Below are positions 16,254-25,842 of a stretch of 27,350 nucleotides of DNA, piece by piece. Source of the stretch: Sergeia podlipaevii (lineage: Eukaryota > Euglenozoa > Kinetoplastea > Trypanosomatida > Trypanosomatidae); assembly GCA_030849805.1 (NCBI GenBank), contig JASANZ010001957.1, positions 1-27,350 of the forward strand, written 5' to 3'. Numbering within the stretch: position 1 is the stretch's first letter; the number at the start of each line of letters is the position of its first letter. A program made the translations under genes and the position numbers. Below the pieces are notes generated by a model, which worked only from the letters and a program-made list of their open reading frames with translations, had not been told where the DNA came from and ran no database searches.

Positions 16254-16534
16254 CAATTTTTTTCTTCAAACATTCANCTTTCTTTTATGCTTATCACTTC
16301 TCTCTATCATTTTTTTAAAGTTTGGTCATTTTTTATTTTTACCACCATACTCAGCATCAAATCTAAGCTTTAGTGCTGACGAACACCATACTATATCTGA
16401 CAATAGAAGGGAGAGATTAGGTGCATATATATATTGGCGCTCTCCTCATTCTCCATACCCTTTAAAAATATATCTTTTTGTTGTTGTTTTATTTCATTCT
16501 ATCTTTTTTTTAGCGTTGGCGTGCACAGGTATCA
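16254..16534 (+). other. Spacer with splice acceptor and one ambiguous base
   Basis: An undetermined base N is at 16277. A T-rich tract at about 16496-16511 leads to AG at 16512-16513, and a second AG follows in GCACAG near 16527. ATG 16535 is the first ATG after both. Confidence 0.55.
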
Positions 16535-18907
16535 ATGATCAACTGCAGAGCAGCTCCGACTGATCCAAGTGCCACTGACAAGGCTCCTGAGAGACTCGAC
16601 ACTAGCTCTCTCGCTCCACAACAATATGCTGACTATCTCACGTTGTACGAAAAGAACGAAATCAAGTGCTATCCAGATATCTACTACGTCGGACAGAAAT
16701 GCAGCAAGAAGGTCAGCGCCCCTACGTCCGGCGTAAACGACGGCTACGATAGCCCAGGCGGTGAGTACATAATTGTTCCTCAGGACCACCTAGCGTACCG
16801 CTATGAGGTGGTTGAGATGGTAGGGAGTGGGGCCTTTGGGCAGGTGGTAAAGGCCATCGACCACTCTGATGGCGGTGTCGTTGCTGTCAAAATCATTCTT
16901 AATAAAAAGAAAGTCTCTCACCAAGCGCATCACGAGATTGAGATTCTGCAGCACATCAAAGAAAAGGATCCAAATGACATGTATGGCCTTGTTCGAATGT
17001 ATGATCACTTTTCTTTCCGCAATCATGTATGCATTGTGTATGAAATTCTTGGTGCAAATTTGTATGATAGAATGAAAGCCATGAATTTTAGGCCAATGAT
17101 GCTGAGTGAGGTGAAGCAAGTTGCCGCGCGTGTGCTGGTCTCTCTTGCCTTCTTGTGGAAAGAAAGCATCATTCATTGTGATCTTAAACCGGAGAATATT
17201 CTTATTCGAAGCGAAGAAAATACAAAAGTGAAGGTGGTTGACCTAGGATCTGCTTGCTACGATAGTCAATGCATGTACACTTACATTCAGTCGCGATACT
17301 ATAGAGCACCGGAGATCATTATGGGCTTGCCTTGTGGGCGTCCCATAGATTTGTGGAGCTACGGATGTATTTTGTGTGAGCTAGCCACCGCATATCCACT
17401 ATTTGCTGGCGAAGACGACCGTGATCAACTCTTTTTTATCATGGAGTATCTGGGTGTTCCTGACAATGACATGATCAGATCCTGCCGTCGGAAGAAGGAG
17501 TACTTTAATCCAGACTTCACACCCAAGATTGGCCCTAATTCTAAAGGAAAGGTGCGGCGGCCTAGCAGCAAGACACTTGCCTCATTTCTTAAGTTGTCCC
17601 CGGATCATGGATTTATTAGTTTCCTCATGCAGTTTCTTGTATGGGATCCTGCCCAGCGGGTGTCACCACGCGAAGCCATGCGACATCCTTGGATTGCCGA
17701 CGAGTTTGTCGCAAAGCCCACCCGCACCACTACGTCTGCTGCCTCTACGGCTCCAACTGGTACTACACCTTCTGTATCTGTGGCTGCTGCCATGACGAAG
17801 ACGGAGGCTGAGCAGCCAGACGCTGACGCACAGAAAATAAAAGAAATGGGGGCATCAGCCCGTAGAAACGAGAATCCTGAACATCGTGAGAGTTCTGCAC
17901 TCACTAAGGAGGAAGCTACTACACAGAAGGAGATGGAGAGCACGTCCCGCGCAGTGAAACCGAATGCACCAATGAGAAGAAATGTGAGACACCCTTCAAT
18001 GGATGTTCGAATGGTTGATGTGCCGGATCCAGGCGCAGGCCCGGTACCCCAGATGAAGAGTACGACGAATGTAAAGGAAAGGAGGGAGGGGAAGGATCTA
18101 CATACCAACGGAAAGCAAGGAGGGGAGATCCCCAAGTCACCTACCCCCACCCATGCGTTCTTGCCAAGGTCCGTGCAGCGCTTTAACGCTGGTACGACAA
18201 CAGCGTACAATCAGCCATCTGCGATGACCAGGGAGGTTGGAGCTGCACGAGTGCCTTCTTGGCAGCGCAGTTTGGTTCAGCAGCAGCAGTATGGTATAGG
18301 AAGTGATAACAAACACACGCCTGGCAAGAATACAGCAGCTTCATACAGCTTAAGAAATGGTGTTGTCAGTGTCAGCAAGGAAGGAGACGTAGGTGCTACA
18401 ACCACGTTGCGCAGCCGCGATACCAACAACACGATAAATACTCCACCTTACAGCACAACTCGCGGTGCTGTCAGAAGAACCTTAGGGAATGTTCCTACAC
18501 TAAATGCACAGGGCATATCTCATGATGTTGGGAATCCTTTCGTTCCGAATGGAGCAGTCAATGGAATTTGTACTGGTGGTGCGTTTGGTAACGCTATTAT
18601 CGACGAAACTACTTCTACTTCTGCTAATCTCTCACGTATGCGCCGAGAGCCTCGATGGTTTCCACTGCCACTTACTCCAGATACGATGGCGGAGATGCAA
18701 GAAAAGAGCTCTCTGCCTGTTTGCGAAACCACCAGTGAGAACTTGCGTTTACCACAATCTTCCCCTATGAACGTAGCCAAGCTAGGACAGAGGGGAAAGC
18801 AAAATGAGGCGACAATCATTCCAGATGTGTTGTCAACAGAGTTCTCGACTCATTTGCCTCCTATTTCTGTGGACCGCCGTTCCAAAAATAATGCATTAAA
18901 CATGTAG
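16535..18907 (+). CDS. DYRK-family protein kinase with long disordered tail
   Basis: This is a 790-residue dual-specificity, tyrosine-regulated CMGC kinase. A DH-box-like segment (DGYDSPGGEYI ... DHLAYRYE, 69-91) precedes the catalytic domain, as in DYRKs. Kinase marks are the glycine loop GSGAFG (97-102), VAIK-type Lys119, a HCDLKPEN catalytic loop (214-221), DLGS (236-239) in place of DFG, activation-loop YTY (248-250) whose second Tyr is autophosphorylated in the family, SRYYRAPE (253-260), and an end near HPWI (about 388). All catalytic residues are present, so it should be active. Residues 390-790 are low-complexity, rich in Thr, Ser, Pro and Arg, and likely regulatory. In T. brucei a DYRK is part of the stumpy-induction pathway; orthology is not established here. 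Confidence 0.93.
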   Translation: MINCRAAPTDPSATDKAPERLDTSSLAPQQYADYLTLYEKNEIKCYPDIYYVGQKCSKKVSAPTSGVNDGYDSPGGEYIIVPQDHLAYRYEVVEMVGSGAFGQVVKAIDHSDGGVVAVKIILNKKKVSHQAHHEIEILQHIKEKDPNDMYGLVRMYDHFSFRNHVCIVYEILGANLYDRMKAMNFRPMMLSEVKQVAARVLVSLAFLWKESIIHCDLKPENILIRSEENTKVKVVDLGSACYDSQCMYTYIQSRYYRAPEIIMGLPCGRPIDLWSYGCILCELATAYPLFAGEDDRDQLFFIMEYLGVPDNDMIRSCRRKKEYFNPDFTPKIGPNSKGKVRRPSSKTLASFLKLSPDHGFISFLMQFLVWDPAQRVSPREAMRHPWIADEFVAKPTRTTTSAASTAPTGTTPSVSVAAAMTKTEAEQPDADAQKIKEMGASARRNENPEHRESSALTKEEATTQKEMESTSRAVKPNAPMRRNVRHPSMDVRMVDVPDPGAGPVPQMKSTTNVKERREGKDLHTNGKQGGEIPKSPTPTHAFLPRSVQRFNAGTTTAYNQPSAMTREVGAARVPSWQRSLVQQQQYGIGSDNKHTPGKNTAASYSLRNGVVSVSKEGDVGATTTLRSRDTNNTINTPPYSTTRGAVRRTLGNVPTLNAQGISHDVGNPFVPNGAVNGICTGGAFGNAIIDETTSTSANLSRMRREPRWFPLPLTPDTMAEMQEKSSLPVCETTSENLRLPQSSPMNVAKLGQRGKQNEATIIPDVLSTEFSTHLPPISVDRRSKNNALNM

Positions 18908-20218
18908 ATTTTTTTTTTAATTGAGAATAAATGGCGTGAGCTGCCTACATTTTTTTTCTTTCACTTGATGCTTTTTTTTTTTTCGAAGGGCGAATGTGCG
19001 GAGGAATACTATCTTGTTCTTTTCTTCCCACTACATTTGCTTTCTTCTGCGCGCACACGCTGTTTATGTGAATTTTGCCGTGTGCACAATACGTATGTGA
19101 TATAGAATAGTGCCACTTCACTACACTGCTAGTGTTATATATATATATTGTTGTCCTTCTTTCTCACTTCCGTTTAACTTGCATGAAACCTTCTTCACTT
19201 CTGTTGTTTATTCCCAGTTTGAACATACAGCCAATTTTAGGTATATATTCGTATACCTGCGTGTGCATATACAGTAAATGCTGGTTCCCTCGGTACGAGT
19301 AGGAGGATGCAATACGCATCCACCAAGACCTTTACAAACAACGGAATGGGAGGTGCGAAGGAGGACAAGGAAAAAACAGCAACAATACGCAAAGATAATA
19401 AAAAGGGCGAAAATAAAGCTTTTTTGATATGGTTCACTTCATTCTCTAGTATGTGAATGTTTGAGTACGCGTGTAATTACTTTGCTGTATGCGCAACATT
19501 TTCTCATTTGTTTCAGAATATCTGTATTACCTCAACAATGGTGGATTTGGTATCTTGGATGCTCTTGGGATGTTTTCTTCTTTCTTTCTTTTGTTCCTTG
19601 CTATAGTGTACCCTCAAGTAGATGCAACTACCCGAAATGATGTTGTGATGAACGGTGCCTATCAGCGTGGATGTCTTTTTTAACGGTGAAAAACACTACT
19701 CAACAGTTTTTTTTTGTGCGAACGACATTTCTTTCAATTATCTTTGAAGAAACTTTTCTATGTCCCAGCAGGCAACATTATAGTATGAGTATGTGTTTGT
19801 GGTTGCAAAAAATGGCGTGAAAGGGGGAGGAAGGTACAGCGCCGTATCATAAATGAAAACAAATCATTCAAATTTGAAATAAGTAGAGGAGGGGATTGGC
19901 GCCTTGAATGAATATCATACAAACGGTTATGTCTTTTCTTTGTTATTTTTTTATTTATTTTCATTCTGCCCTTGATTGCTTTTAATCAAGAAGAACAAAC
20001 ACAGAGTACCTAATAACATATGAGGATGAATTCATTCAAAAACAGCAACACCAGCAACCAAATCACAAAATGGACACCTACTTTGGTGATTTCCTCAATT
20101 AAACTGGATTGCCCAAGCACACTCTTTTTCAGTTTTGCATCTTTCTTTTTCTACACAAGTATATAGAACTTGGACATATATATACATTGCAAACACATTT
20201 AGGAAGGGAAGGAGGAGC
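18908..20218. other. 1.3 kb AT-rich gap, at most one doubtful small ORF
   Basis: Poly-T runs lie near 18910-18918, 18950-18957 and 18972-18982, and a TA repeat near 19136-19148. The only small open frame worth noting is at 19489. Before the next probable gene, a TC-rich tract at about 20141-20152 is followed by AG at 20158-20159. I see no tRNA, snRNA or repeat element. Confidence 0.5.
19489..19683 (+). CDS. Doubtful 64-residue membrane peptide
   Basis: This ATG-initiated frame has one strong hydrophobic segment (about 24-41, ALGMFSSFFLLFLAIVY) and a short polar tail. A TC-rich tract ending in CTAG at about 19449 could serve as acceptor, but two other ATGs intervene, one of them followed at once by a stop. 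T-rich DNA often gives such hydrophobic frames by chance. I do not recognise it. Confidence 0.22.
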   Translation: MRNIFSFVSEYLYYLNNGGFGILDALGMFSSFFLLFLAIVYPQVDATTRNDVVMNGAYQRGCLF

Positions 20219-20494
20219 ATGATACTGACAAACAAAGCATTAGGGAAGGTCACGATACCTCCGCAGCGGCGGCTCACTATGCTTCTTATGCAAACGCACA
20301 GCCTGAATGGACACACATTAATGCAGCGCCTTGGTCCCTACTCATGCTCTCGCTTAGGTAATTGCCTCATGTATACCTCCGTCTTATTGTGTGTGACTAC
20401 TTACTGCATCATGGCAAACTGGATTTATGAGGGGTACGTTGACCTCTGGTTTGGCGTATATGGTTTAGACGATGACGACGATGACAACGATTAG
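20219..20494 (+). CDS. Probable small membrane protein, 91 residues
   Basis: The frame is not recognised but has features of a real gene. A TC-rich tract and AG at 20158-20159 precede it, and ATG 20219 is the first ATG after that AG. The N-terminal 45 residues are basic. One hydrophobic segment (CLMYTSVLLCVTTYCIMANWIY, about 49-70, an aromatic- and Cys-containing helix) follows, then VDLWFGVYGL and a tail of Asp residues. The longer frame from 20135 opens with TTG and was trimmed. It could be a small subunit of a membrane or mitochondrial complex, but that is only a guess. Confidence 0.45.
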   Translation: MILTNKALGKVTIPPQRRLTMLLMQTHSLNGHTLMQRLGPYSCSRLGNCLMYTSVLLCVTTYCIMANWIYEGYVDLWFGVYGLDDDDDDND

Positions 20495-20961
20495 TAGCAC
20501 TTTCAAAACAAGAAATGCTTTCAATGCCAAGCAACTCTGCTTTGTACATTCCAATTTGATAAATTACTTACTGCAAGTATGAATTATGTGTGCTTTACAG
20601 AGGACTACGCTTTCTTTTATGAAGCTATTTGCGCTTAAAAAATGAAAGACGTTTGCATAAGCACCATACGCAGAATTTTTTTGTGTGTATATTTGTGTGG
20701 TTCTACCACTTGCGGCATGCAAGATATCAATGTTTCTCGCAAATGCGTACTTTTTTTTTCTTATGGCATTCACGAAGAGCAATAACAATAACAATAGCAA
20801 CAGTTATTATACAGCAACATCAAAGAAGGATAAAGCGCACCTTTTTTTGCGTTTCTTTTTTGCTAATCAATCTTTGACTTGCTGGCTAAACTTTTGCGGA
20901 TGTGACTACTTCGTTTCATTTCTTTTTGATTGTAGTTACTGAGAGTAGAATAAAAAAGAAA
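20495..20961 (+). other. Spacer with splice acceptor
   Basis: AT-rich, with T runs near 20751-20759 and 20843-20863. The tract at about 20910-20930 is followed by TTGTAG with AG at 20934-20935, leaving 26 bases of 5' UTR before ATG 20962. No gene is seen. Confidence 0.55.
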
Positions 20962-21603
20962 ATGTCTGTAGCAACTTTTAAAGTACTTCTCATTGGTGAC
21001 AGTGGCGTCGGAAAGTCTTCGCTTCTACTTTCATTTACGACTGGCGCCTTTGATGAGGACATGCCTGCGACTATTGGTATTGAGTTCAAAGCCAAAAAGG
21101 TCGATGTGATTGACCGCGCGAGTGGAGAGAAGAAGCAAGTCAATATGCAACTCTGGGATACGGCGGGCCAAGAGCGATTTCGTACGCTTACCAGTTCCTA
21201 CTACCGCGGTGCGCATGCCGTGGTGCTGGTGTACGACGTCAATGAGCCACAGACTTTTTACGGTCTTTCCAAGTGGTTTGATGAGGCCAATGAATACTGC
21301 AAGAAGGACGAGAGCGACACTGGCGTTGTTTTTCTTCTTATTGGAAATAAGACGGACCTGTGCCGGTCTGAAGACGACATGCCAGTCAAGAAGACGATGG
21401 CGCAAGACTTTGCGAGACAACACGGGATGCTATTCGCCCTTACGTCGGCTAAAACTAGAATTGGTGTGTCACAGGCATTTGATGAGATCGCACGCGAAGT
21501 GTACGACAAGTGGGGAGAAGCGGGAACCCGTCAACAAAGACGTGATACCACTAATTTGGATGCGAACATATCTAATGAAAGCAGCGGTGGCAGCTGCTGC
21601 TAG
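20962..21603 (+). CDS. Rab18-like small GTPase
   Basis: This is a 213-residue Rab GTPase. Nucleotide motifs are GDSGVGKS (12-19), Thr37 in switch I (ATIGIEFK), WDTAGQE (65-71), NKTD (129-132) and TSAK (161-164). The C-terminus is Ser-Cys-Cys, a geranylgeranylation signal. The RabF region FRTLTSSYYRGAH and the later FARQHGMLFALTSAKT stretch are most like Rab18, a regulator of ER, lipid-droplet and Golgi traffic. Trypanosomes have a known RAB18. An earlier in-frame GTG at 20902 would add 20 residues, but ATG 20962 lies after the AG acceptor and gives a normal Rab N-terminus. A short insert after the switch I strand (IDRASGEKKQ) is slightly longer than usual. Confidence 0.92.
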   Translation: MSVATFKVLLIGDSGVGKSSLLLSFTTGAFDEDMPATIGIEFKAKKVDVIDRASGEKKQVNMQLWDTAGQERFRTLTSSYYRGAHAVVLVYDVNEPQTFYGLSKWFDEANEYCKKDESDTGVVFLLIGNKTDLCRSEDDMPVKKTMAQDFARQHGMLFALTSAKTRIGVSQAFDEIAREVYDKWGEAGTRQQRRDTTNLDANISNESSGGSCC

Positions 21604-22074
21604 CGTAGTAGCGTACCGGTGACGAAAAGACCAGAGGAGCAGCGCATACAAAGAGAAAACTTGAGAGGAAACATGCAATTGCAGCTGTACTGCCGAAGGT
21701 CCTTCGCTGGAAGTGCGGTTGTTATTTAATAATATTTTTGCTTTGCTTCACTTACTATGAGAACATTATGTAGGTATGCGCACAGATGTGTGATGACGAT
21801 AGAAGGCGTACCGTGTATCTTTTTTTTTTTTGTTATTTACCTACAACAACTACAAATCATATATAAGGTCGCCGCTTTTCAGCTTTAAGTGCTTTCATAT
21901 GCACTCTAGTTGTTTGCCTACACGTTTGCTCACGTTTGGCCCGGAATTATTCTGGGCTTGTTTTATTTGGGTATCTTTTCTGGTATTACTGAGATCTTGA
22001 CTTTCTAAAAAATATATTACACATATCGTCTCATTCTTTAAAAGCAAATATCATTCTTGGCACATTCAATTCTT
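21604..22074 (+). other. Spacer with splice acceptor
   Basis: A T run lies at about 21820-21832. A TC-rich tract near 22027-22039 is followed by AG at 22043-22044, and the first ATG after it is 22075. No separate gene is visible. Confidence 0.5.
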
Positions 22075-22665
22075 ATGGACGAACGAGCAAGACAGTTTAA
22101 GGAAGACGCAGAATCCAAGCTAAATGGTGACGCTCTTGTCAAAGAAATAGCGAAGCTGCGAAAGTTTTTGTTTCGCAATCAGGAGTATCGCTTTACCAAA
22201 TCTGCCCAGGCATGTCTGTATGCGGCAGTCATGGCACACAACGCGAATGAAAGCGCGCACGAAATTCCCTGTAAGGGTTCCAGCTTTGGTGAAGTACCAA
22301 TTCTTGAGCTCGTAGATGATGCACTCAAGATGCCCTTTAATGTATTCAGCTCTTCTCAGAAGGACAAACTACTGGCAGTGTACTGGAAGTTGCTGGGCAC
22401 CGAGAGTGAAAAATGCAGTACCCCAAGCAGGCTTGCTACGAGGCGTCTTACTCTCATTGACGTAACACCGGGCGCTGCCGGCACCCCAGCGTCACTCATA
22501 CTCATTACTGAAAACGGGGATGACTACACCGGAAACGTCATTGTTAAAGATGCGGCCGTTGCGGATAAATTAATGGCGGCTTTAGAGGACGATACTGAGG
22601 TGGTGGTTACTGTTAGTGAGAATTCTGCAAACAATGAAGTTTTGTTTTTGTCGTATATGGCATGA
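22075..22665 (+). CDS. Unassigned protein, C-terminus possibly eIF5A-C/OB-like
   Basis: This 196-residue soluble protein is not recognised as a whole. The N-terminal 110 residues are helical and charged, with AKLRKFLFRNQEYRF and a stretch ending in KDKLLAVYWKLLG. Residues 122-196 read as short beta strands: RRLTLIDV, SLILITENGDDYTGNVIV, then a helix (ADKLMAAL) and EVVVTVSEN ending at LSYMA. This order resembles the C-terminal OB domain of eIF5A, but the N-terminal half lacks the hypusine loop, so it is not a normal eIF5A. The frame from 22057 starts with TTG; ATG 22075 is the first after the acceptor. Confidence 0.6.
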   Translation: MDERARQFKEDAESKLNGDALVKEIAKLRKFLFRNQEYRFTKSAQACLYAAVMAHNANESAHEIPCKGSSFGEVPILELVDDALKMPFNVFSSSQKDKLLAVYWKLLGTESEKCSTPSRLATRRLTLIDVTPGAAGTPASLILITENGDDYTGNVIVKDAAVADKLMAALEDDTEVVVTVSENSANNEVLFLSYMA

Positions 22666-23199
22666 GGAGTGTGTGTGTGTGTGTGTGTGTGTGTGAGTGA
22701 GTGTATGTGTAGATGAACAGAGCACGCTAAATCATATCAGCGAAAGCAGGATGTGCATAGCCTCGAATCCTCTCTCTGCCGGCTTTTTTAAGCTCAACAC
22801 ATTTCTCTTACTTTACACGAATCTCTTTTAAACTATAAAAGCAGCTTCGAAGCCACTGGCAGCAATCAGTCTTTGTACTGAAGACGACAATTTGGAATAT
22901 ATATATCTATTTTTATTTTTGCTGATGCACATCAATACTCTTTATTACATGGCGATTCTCATTTTTCCCCCTTTCTTATTCTTCTTCCGAACTTATGAAC
23001 GCACACGGCTAGTAAACAAATTTGATGTGTACTCACAAGTATATCTCTTCAAGCTATTCTTATTTTCTTTCTATTTTTTTTGTTTATGCATATATAAGCA
23101 ATATATATTTTTCTTCTGTTTAATACACACTATTGAAAAGGCGAATTCTCCCCTATTTGCAGAGCTCAAAGACACACAAAGTGCGGAGATTTCCTCCAC
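22666..23199 (+). other. Spacer with GT microsatellite and splice acceptor
   Basis: It begins with the GT repeat noted separately, then is AT-rich. A TC-rich tract at about 23145-23158 ends in TTTGCAG, with AG at 23161-23162. This leaves a 37-nt 5' UTR to ATG 23200, with no ATG between. Confidence 0.6.
22669..22694 (+). repeat. (GT)13 microsatellite
   Basis: Twenty-six bases of perfect GT, three bases past the stop codon at 22663-22665, so in the 3' UTR. It is followed by an imperfect GAGTGAGTGTATGTGT extension. Confidence 0.92.
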
Positions 23200-25842
23200 A
23201 TGAGACGCGTAGCACTTCTATTCTTTTTCGTCGCGTCAATCGCGCTGTCAGTTGCTCAGATCCCCCCTGGAGGCAAGTGCAGCTCAGAATACCGATGCCC
23301 CAACGCACCCTTTTTCAACTTGCGTAAGTCCAAGGATATGACAAGCTGCCAGTGCTGCCACATTTCCCCAGGTATTCAGCAGAGCGAGTGCATCCCCGCT
23401 ACCCCCATTTTGGAAGTAGTACTGCGCCGTGATGCCGTCGTTCTTGACGATGACGTTGACCATTGCAACGATGGCTGTCTTGAATGCGAGGTCACGATAT
23501 GCAAGGGATGCGATGAGGAGTTCACATGGTCGGAGGAAAGACAGACATGCATTCACTGCAACATTGAAAACTGCTTTTATTGCAGTTATGACGACGTGTG
23601 TGATCCAAGCAGTTGTAATGAAAAGTACTCCCCCACGGAAGATTATACTGAATGTGTGTCATGCGATATCGGCCACTGCACACGGTGTCTCAAGGCGGAT
23701 AATTGCAATTCCTGCGCCGATAAGTACACACTATCTGAAGACCAAAAGCATTGCTTTGATTGCAACATTGATAAATGCAGTTCTTGCAGTGCTGATCTCA
23801 TGTGCGCCGACTGCGAGGACAACTATGTGCCCTCGGATGAAAAAACTGAGTGTGTGGAGTGCGACATCCCGAATTGTAAGCACTGCCACTCTGCTCAACA
23901 ATGTGAAACATGCGAAGGCGGTTACGGTATGACAAGCGATGAGAGCCAGTGCGTCAAGTGTACGATGGATAACTGCGAAAGCTGCATTTATGCAGACGCA
24001 TGCAGCAAATGTAAAGATAACTTTCACCCCTCTGAGGATCGTAAAACTTGCTTGTCATGCAACATTCCAAACTGTATTGGGTGCGTTGTTGAGGGCAAAT
24101 GCAATAAATGCGAGGATGGCTTTTCGATTACAACCGAGGGCGACCGTTGCGTGCAGTGCAAACTGGACCACTGCCTCAAGTGCAGCAAGTCGAACACCTG
24201 TGAAAAGTGTGAGGATAAGTATTCAATCGTTTCTGGCGGCGCGAGGTGCGCGTCGTGCGCGATTGAGCGCTGCCTGGGGTGTTCAGCGGATGACGTTTGC
24301 ATTGACTGCGAAGAGGGTTACTCACTTTCTGCGGATGGATCTTTTTGCTGGGAATGCAATGTGAAAGGTTGCGAGTTCTGCAGTGGCATGAACGAATGCC
24401 AGCGCTGCAGCAACGACTTCTCGCTCAGCTCTGACAGCAAATCATGTGTGGAGTGCGCTGTCAAGGGATGTGTCACGTGCTCAGCTACAAACATCTGTAA
24501 ACAATGCGACATTCAGTTCACTCCAGCTGATGGCGGGCGCTCATGCGTGCCATGCGAAATTGCTGGCTGTGTTACTTGTGATGCCGCCAATGATTGCAAC
24601 ATATGCGATGCAGGCTACACCCTCACCAGCAACAGAAAATCATGCACCCCGTGTGTGATCGCGAATTGTGATCACTGCACCGCCATGAACCTTTGCGACA
24701 GCTGCGAAGATGAGTACTCCCTCCTTGTTGACGGCAAGTCTTGTGTGTCGTGCTCTCTGCCTGGCTGCGAATACTGCTTGTACGACGATTACTGCAGTCG
24801 CTGTGAAGATTTTGAGGCTTCCACCTCTGATGGATTCTGCACCCCTTGCAACATTCCCAACTGTCGTCGTTGTCAGGTCACCGACAGCGGTGAACACAAG
24901 TGCAACAGGTGCGCACCTGGCTTTGAGCTCTCCAAAAACAAGTGCAGCAAGAAGAGCCCCGTGTTTCCGATTATTCTTCTCGTCTTTGGCCTCCTTCTCT
25001 TTGCTGCTGTAGTTACTGTTCTCGCTGTCTTTTTTCTGAGCCAGCGCTCCGAGTACAAGGACGAGAACGAGATTATTGCCACTCTTGATCCAGACGCTCC
25101 CAAGGAGGAACCGCTAAACCTCGATGATTTGCCCCAATATGATTTCACCTTTGGGGAGAACCCCCAGGAGGAAGAGATGCGCTCAACAGCGTCCACCGAT
25201 CAAGTTGGTCACTCCCAAGATCGCCCACCATCCATTGAGTCTGATCATGAGCCAGAGGTGGATGAAGGACACCAGTGGAACTGGGAGAGCGATGACGAGG
25301 GTGAGGAGAGACAGGGTGAGGGCAGCGATGAGGAGATGAGCGGTAATGACGAAGGTGTTGCTCAGCGCACGCTGGCCAGGTCTCGCGAAGGTAAAGATGT
25401 CGGCTCTGCCACTGACAACAGCAATAACGACGACAAGAGCGATGAGGAGATGAGCGATAATGACGAAGGTGTTGCTCAGCGCACGCTGGCCAGGTCTCGC
25501 GAGGGTAAAGATGCCGGCTCTGTCACTGACGACAGCAATGACGACGATAATAGCGATGACGAAAGCGATGAAAGTGCAACGACTGCCAGCACTGTCAGTC
25601 CTCCGAGCAGTGCGGACGAGGCTGATTCCTTTGCTGTGTTTGAACCAGCACAAGCTGCCACAGCCATCCCCACTGTTTCAGCTGCACCACAACCGCCGAA
25701 GACTCCATCAGCATCCAGTGGGTCCGAGTTGAACAGTGATGACGAGTCTGGTAGTGATGAGGATAGCTTTGACGATATGTCTTTTTACTCTGGATCGGAG
25801 GACAATGGGGAACAGCGCAGAATTTCAAGGCGGAAGCCTTAG
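23200..25842 (+). CDS. Type I surface protein with 14 cysteine repeats and acidic tail
   Basis: This is an 880-residue type I membrane protein. A signal peptide (about 1-20, ending SVAQ) is followed by a Cys-containing head and one partial repeat. Then come 14 tandem units of about 33 residues, spaced roughly xxCxxxxCxxCxxxxxCxxCxxxYxxxxDxxxC, six Cys each, to about 583. A membrane helix (about 588-612) and a cytosolic tail of about 265 residues, very rich in Asp, Glu and Ser, follow. The tail holds a two-copy 38-residue repeat. The repeats resemble furin-like or growth-factor-receptor Cys modules and Giardia VSP-type spacing. The plan recalls trypanosome CRAM, an acidic Cys-rich membrane protein proposed as a flagellar-pocket receptor, but the repeat unit is different. 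An endocytic or adhesion receptor role is inferred; the ligand is unknown. Confidence 0.85.
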   Translation: MRRVALLFFFVASIALSVAQIPPGGKCSSEYRCPNAPFFNLRKSKDMTSCQCCHISPGIQQSECIPATPILEVVLRRDAVVLDDDVDHCNDGCLECEVTICKGCDEEFTWSEERQTCIHCNIENCFYCSYDDVCDPSSCNEKYSPTEDYTECVSCDIGHCTRCLKADNCNSCADKYTLSEDQKHCFDCNIDKCSSCSADLMCADCEDNYVPSDEKTECVECDIPNCKHCHSAQQCETCEGGYGMTSDESQCVKCTMDNCESCIYADACSKCKDNFHPSEDRKTCLSCNIPNCIGCVVEGKCNKCEDGFSITTEGDRCVQCKLDHCLKCSKSNTCEKCEDKYSIVSGGARCASCAIERCLGCSADDVCIDCEEGYSLSADGSFCWECNVKGCEFCSGMNECQRCSNDFSLSSDSKSCVECAVKGCVTCSATNICKQCDIQFTPADGGRSCVPCEIAGCVTCDAANDCNICDAGYTLTSNRKSCTPCVIANCDHCTAMNLCDSCEDEYSLLVDGKSCVSCSLPGCEYCLYDDYCSRCEDFEASTSDGFCTPCNIPNCRRCQVTDSGEHKCNRCAPGFELSKNKCSKKSPVFPIILLVFGLLLFAAVVTVLAVFFLSQRSEYKDENEIIATLDPDAPKEEPLNLDDLPQYDFTFGENPQEEEMRSTASTDQVGHSQDRPPSIESDHEPEVDEGHQWNWESDDEGEERQGEGSDEEMSGNDEGVAQRTLARSREGKDVGSATDNSNNDDKSDEEMSDNDEGVAQRTLARSREGKDAGSVTDDSNDDDNSDDESDESATTASTVSPPSSADEADSFAVFEPAQAATAIPTVSAAPQPPKTPSASSGSELNSDDESGSDEDSFDDMSFYSGSEDNGEQRRISRRKP
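25324..25551 (+). repeat. Two-copy 114-bp tandem repeat in the surface-protein tail
   Basis: Units 25324-25437 and 25438-25551 encode 38 residues each (SDEEMS[G/D]NDEGVAQRTLARS and onward). They differ by only a handful of bases, so the duplication is recent or kept alike by gene conversion. It keeps the frame. Confidence 0.93.

Noticed and set aside
16277..16277. Single undetermined base N
   Set aside because: It is in a spacer and is best read as a sequencing ambiguity; no gene is affected.
17605..18210. 201-codon minus-strand frame over the DYRK tail
   Set aside because: It is antisense to a clear kinase ORF and shows no domain of its own.
22892..23203. 103-codon hydrophobic frame upstream of the surface protein
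   Set aside because: It begins with TTG, is almost all Phe/Leu/Tyr from T-rich spacer, and covers the splice acceptor region.
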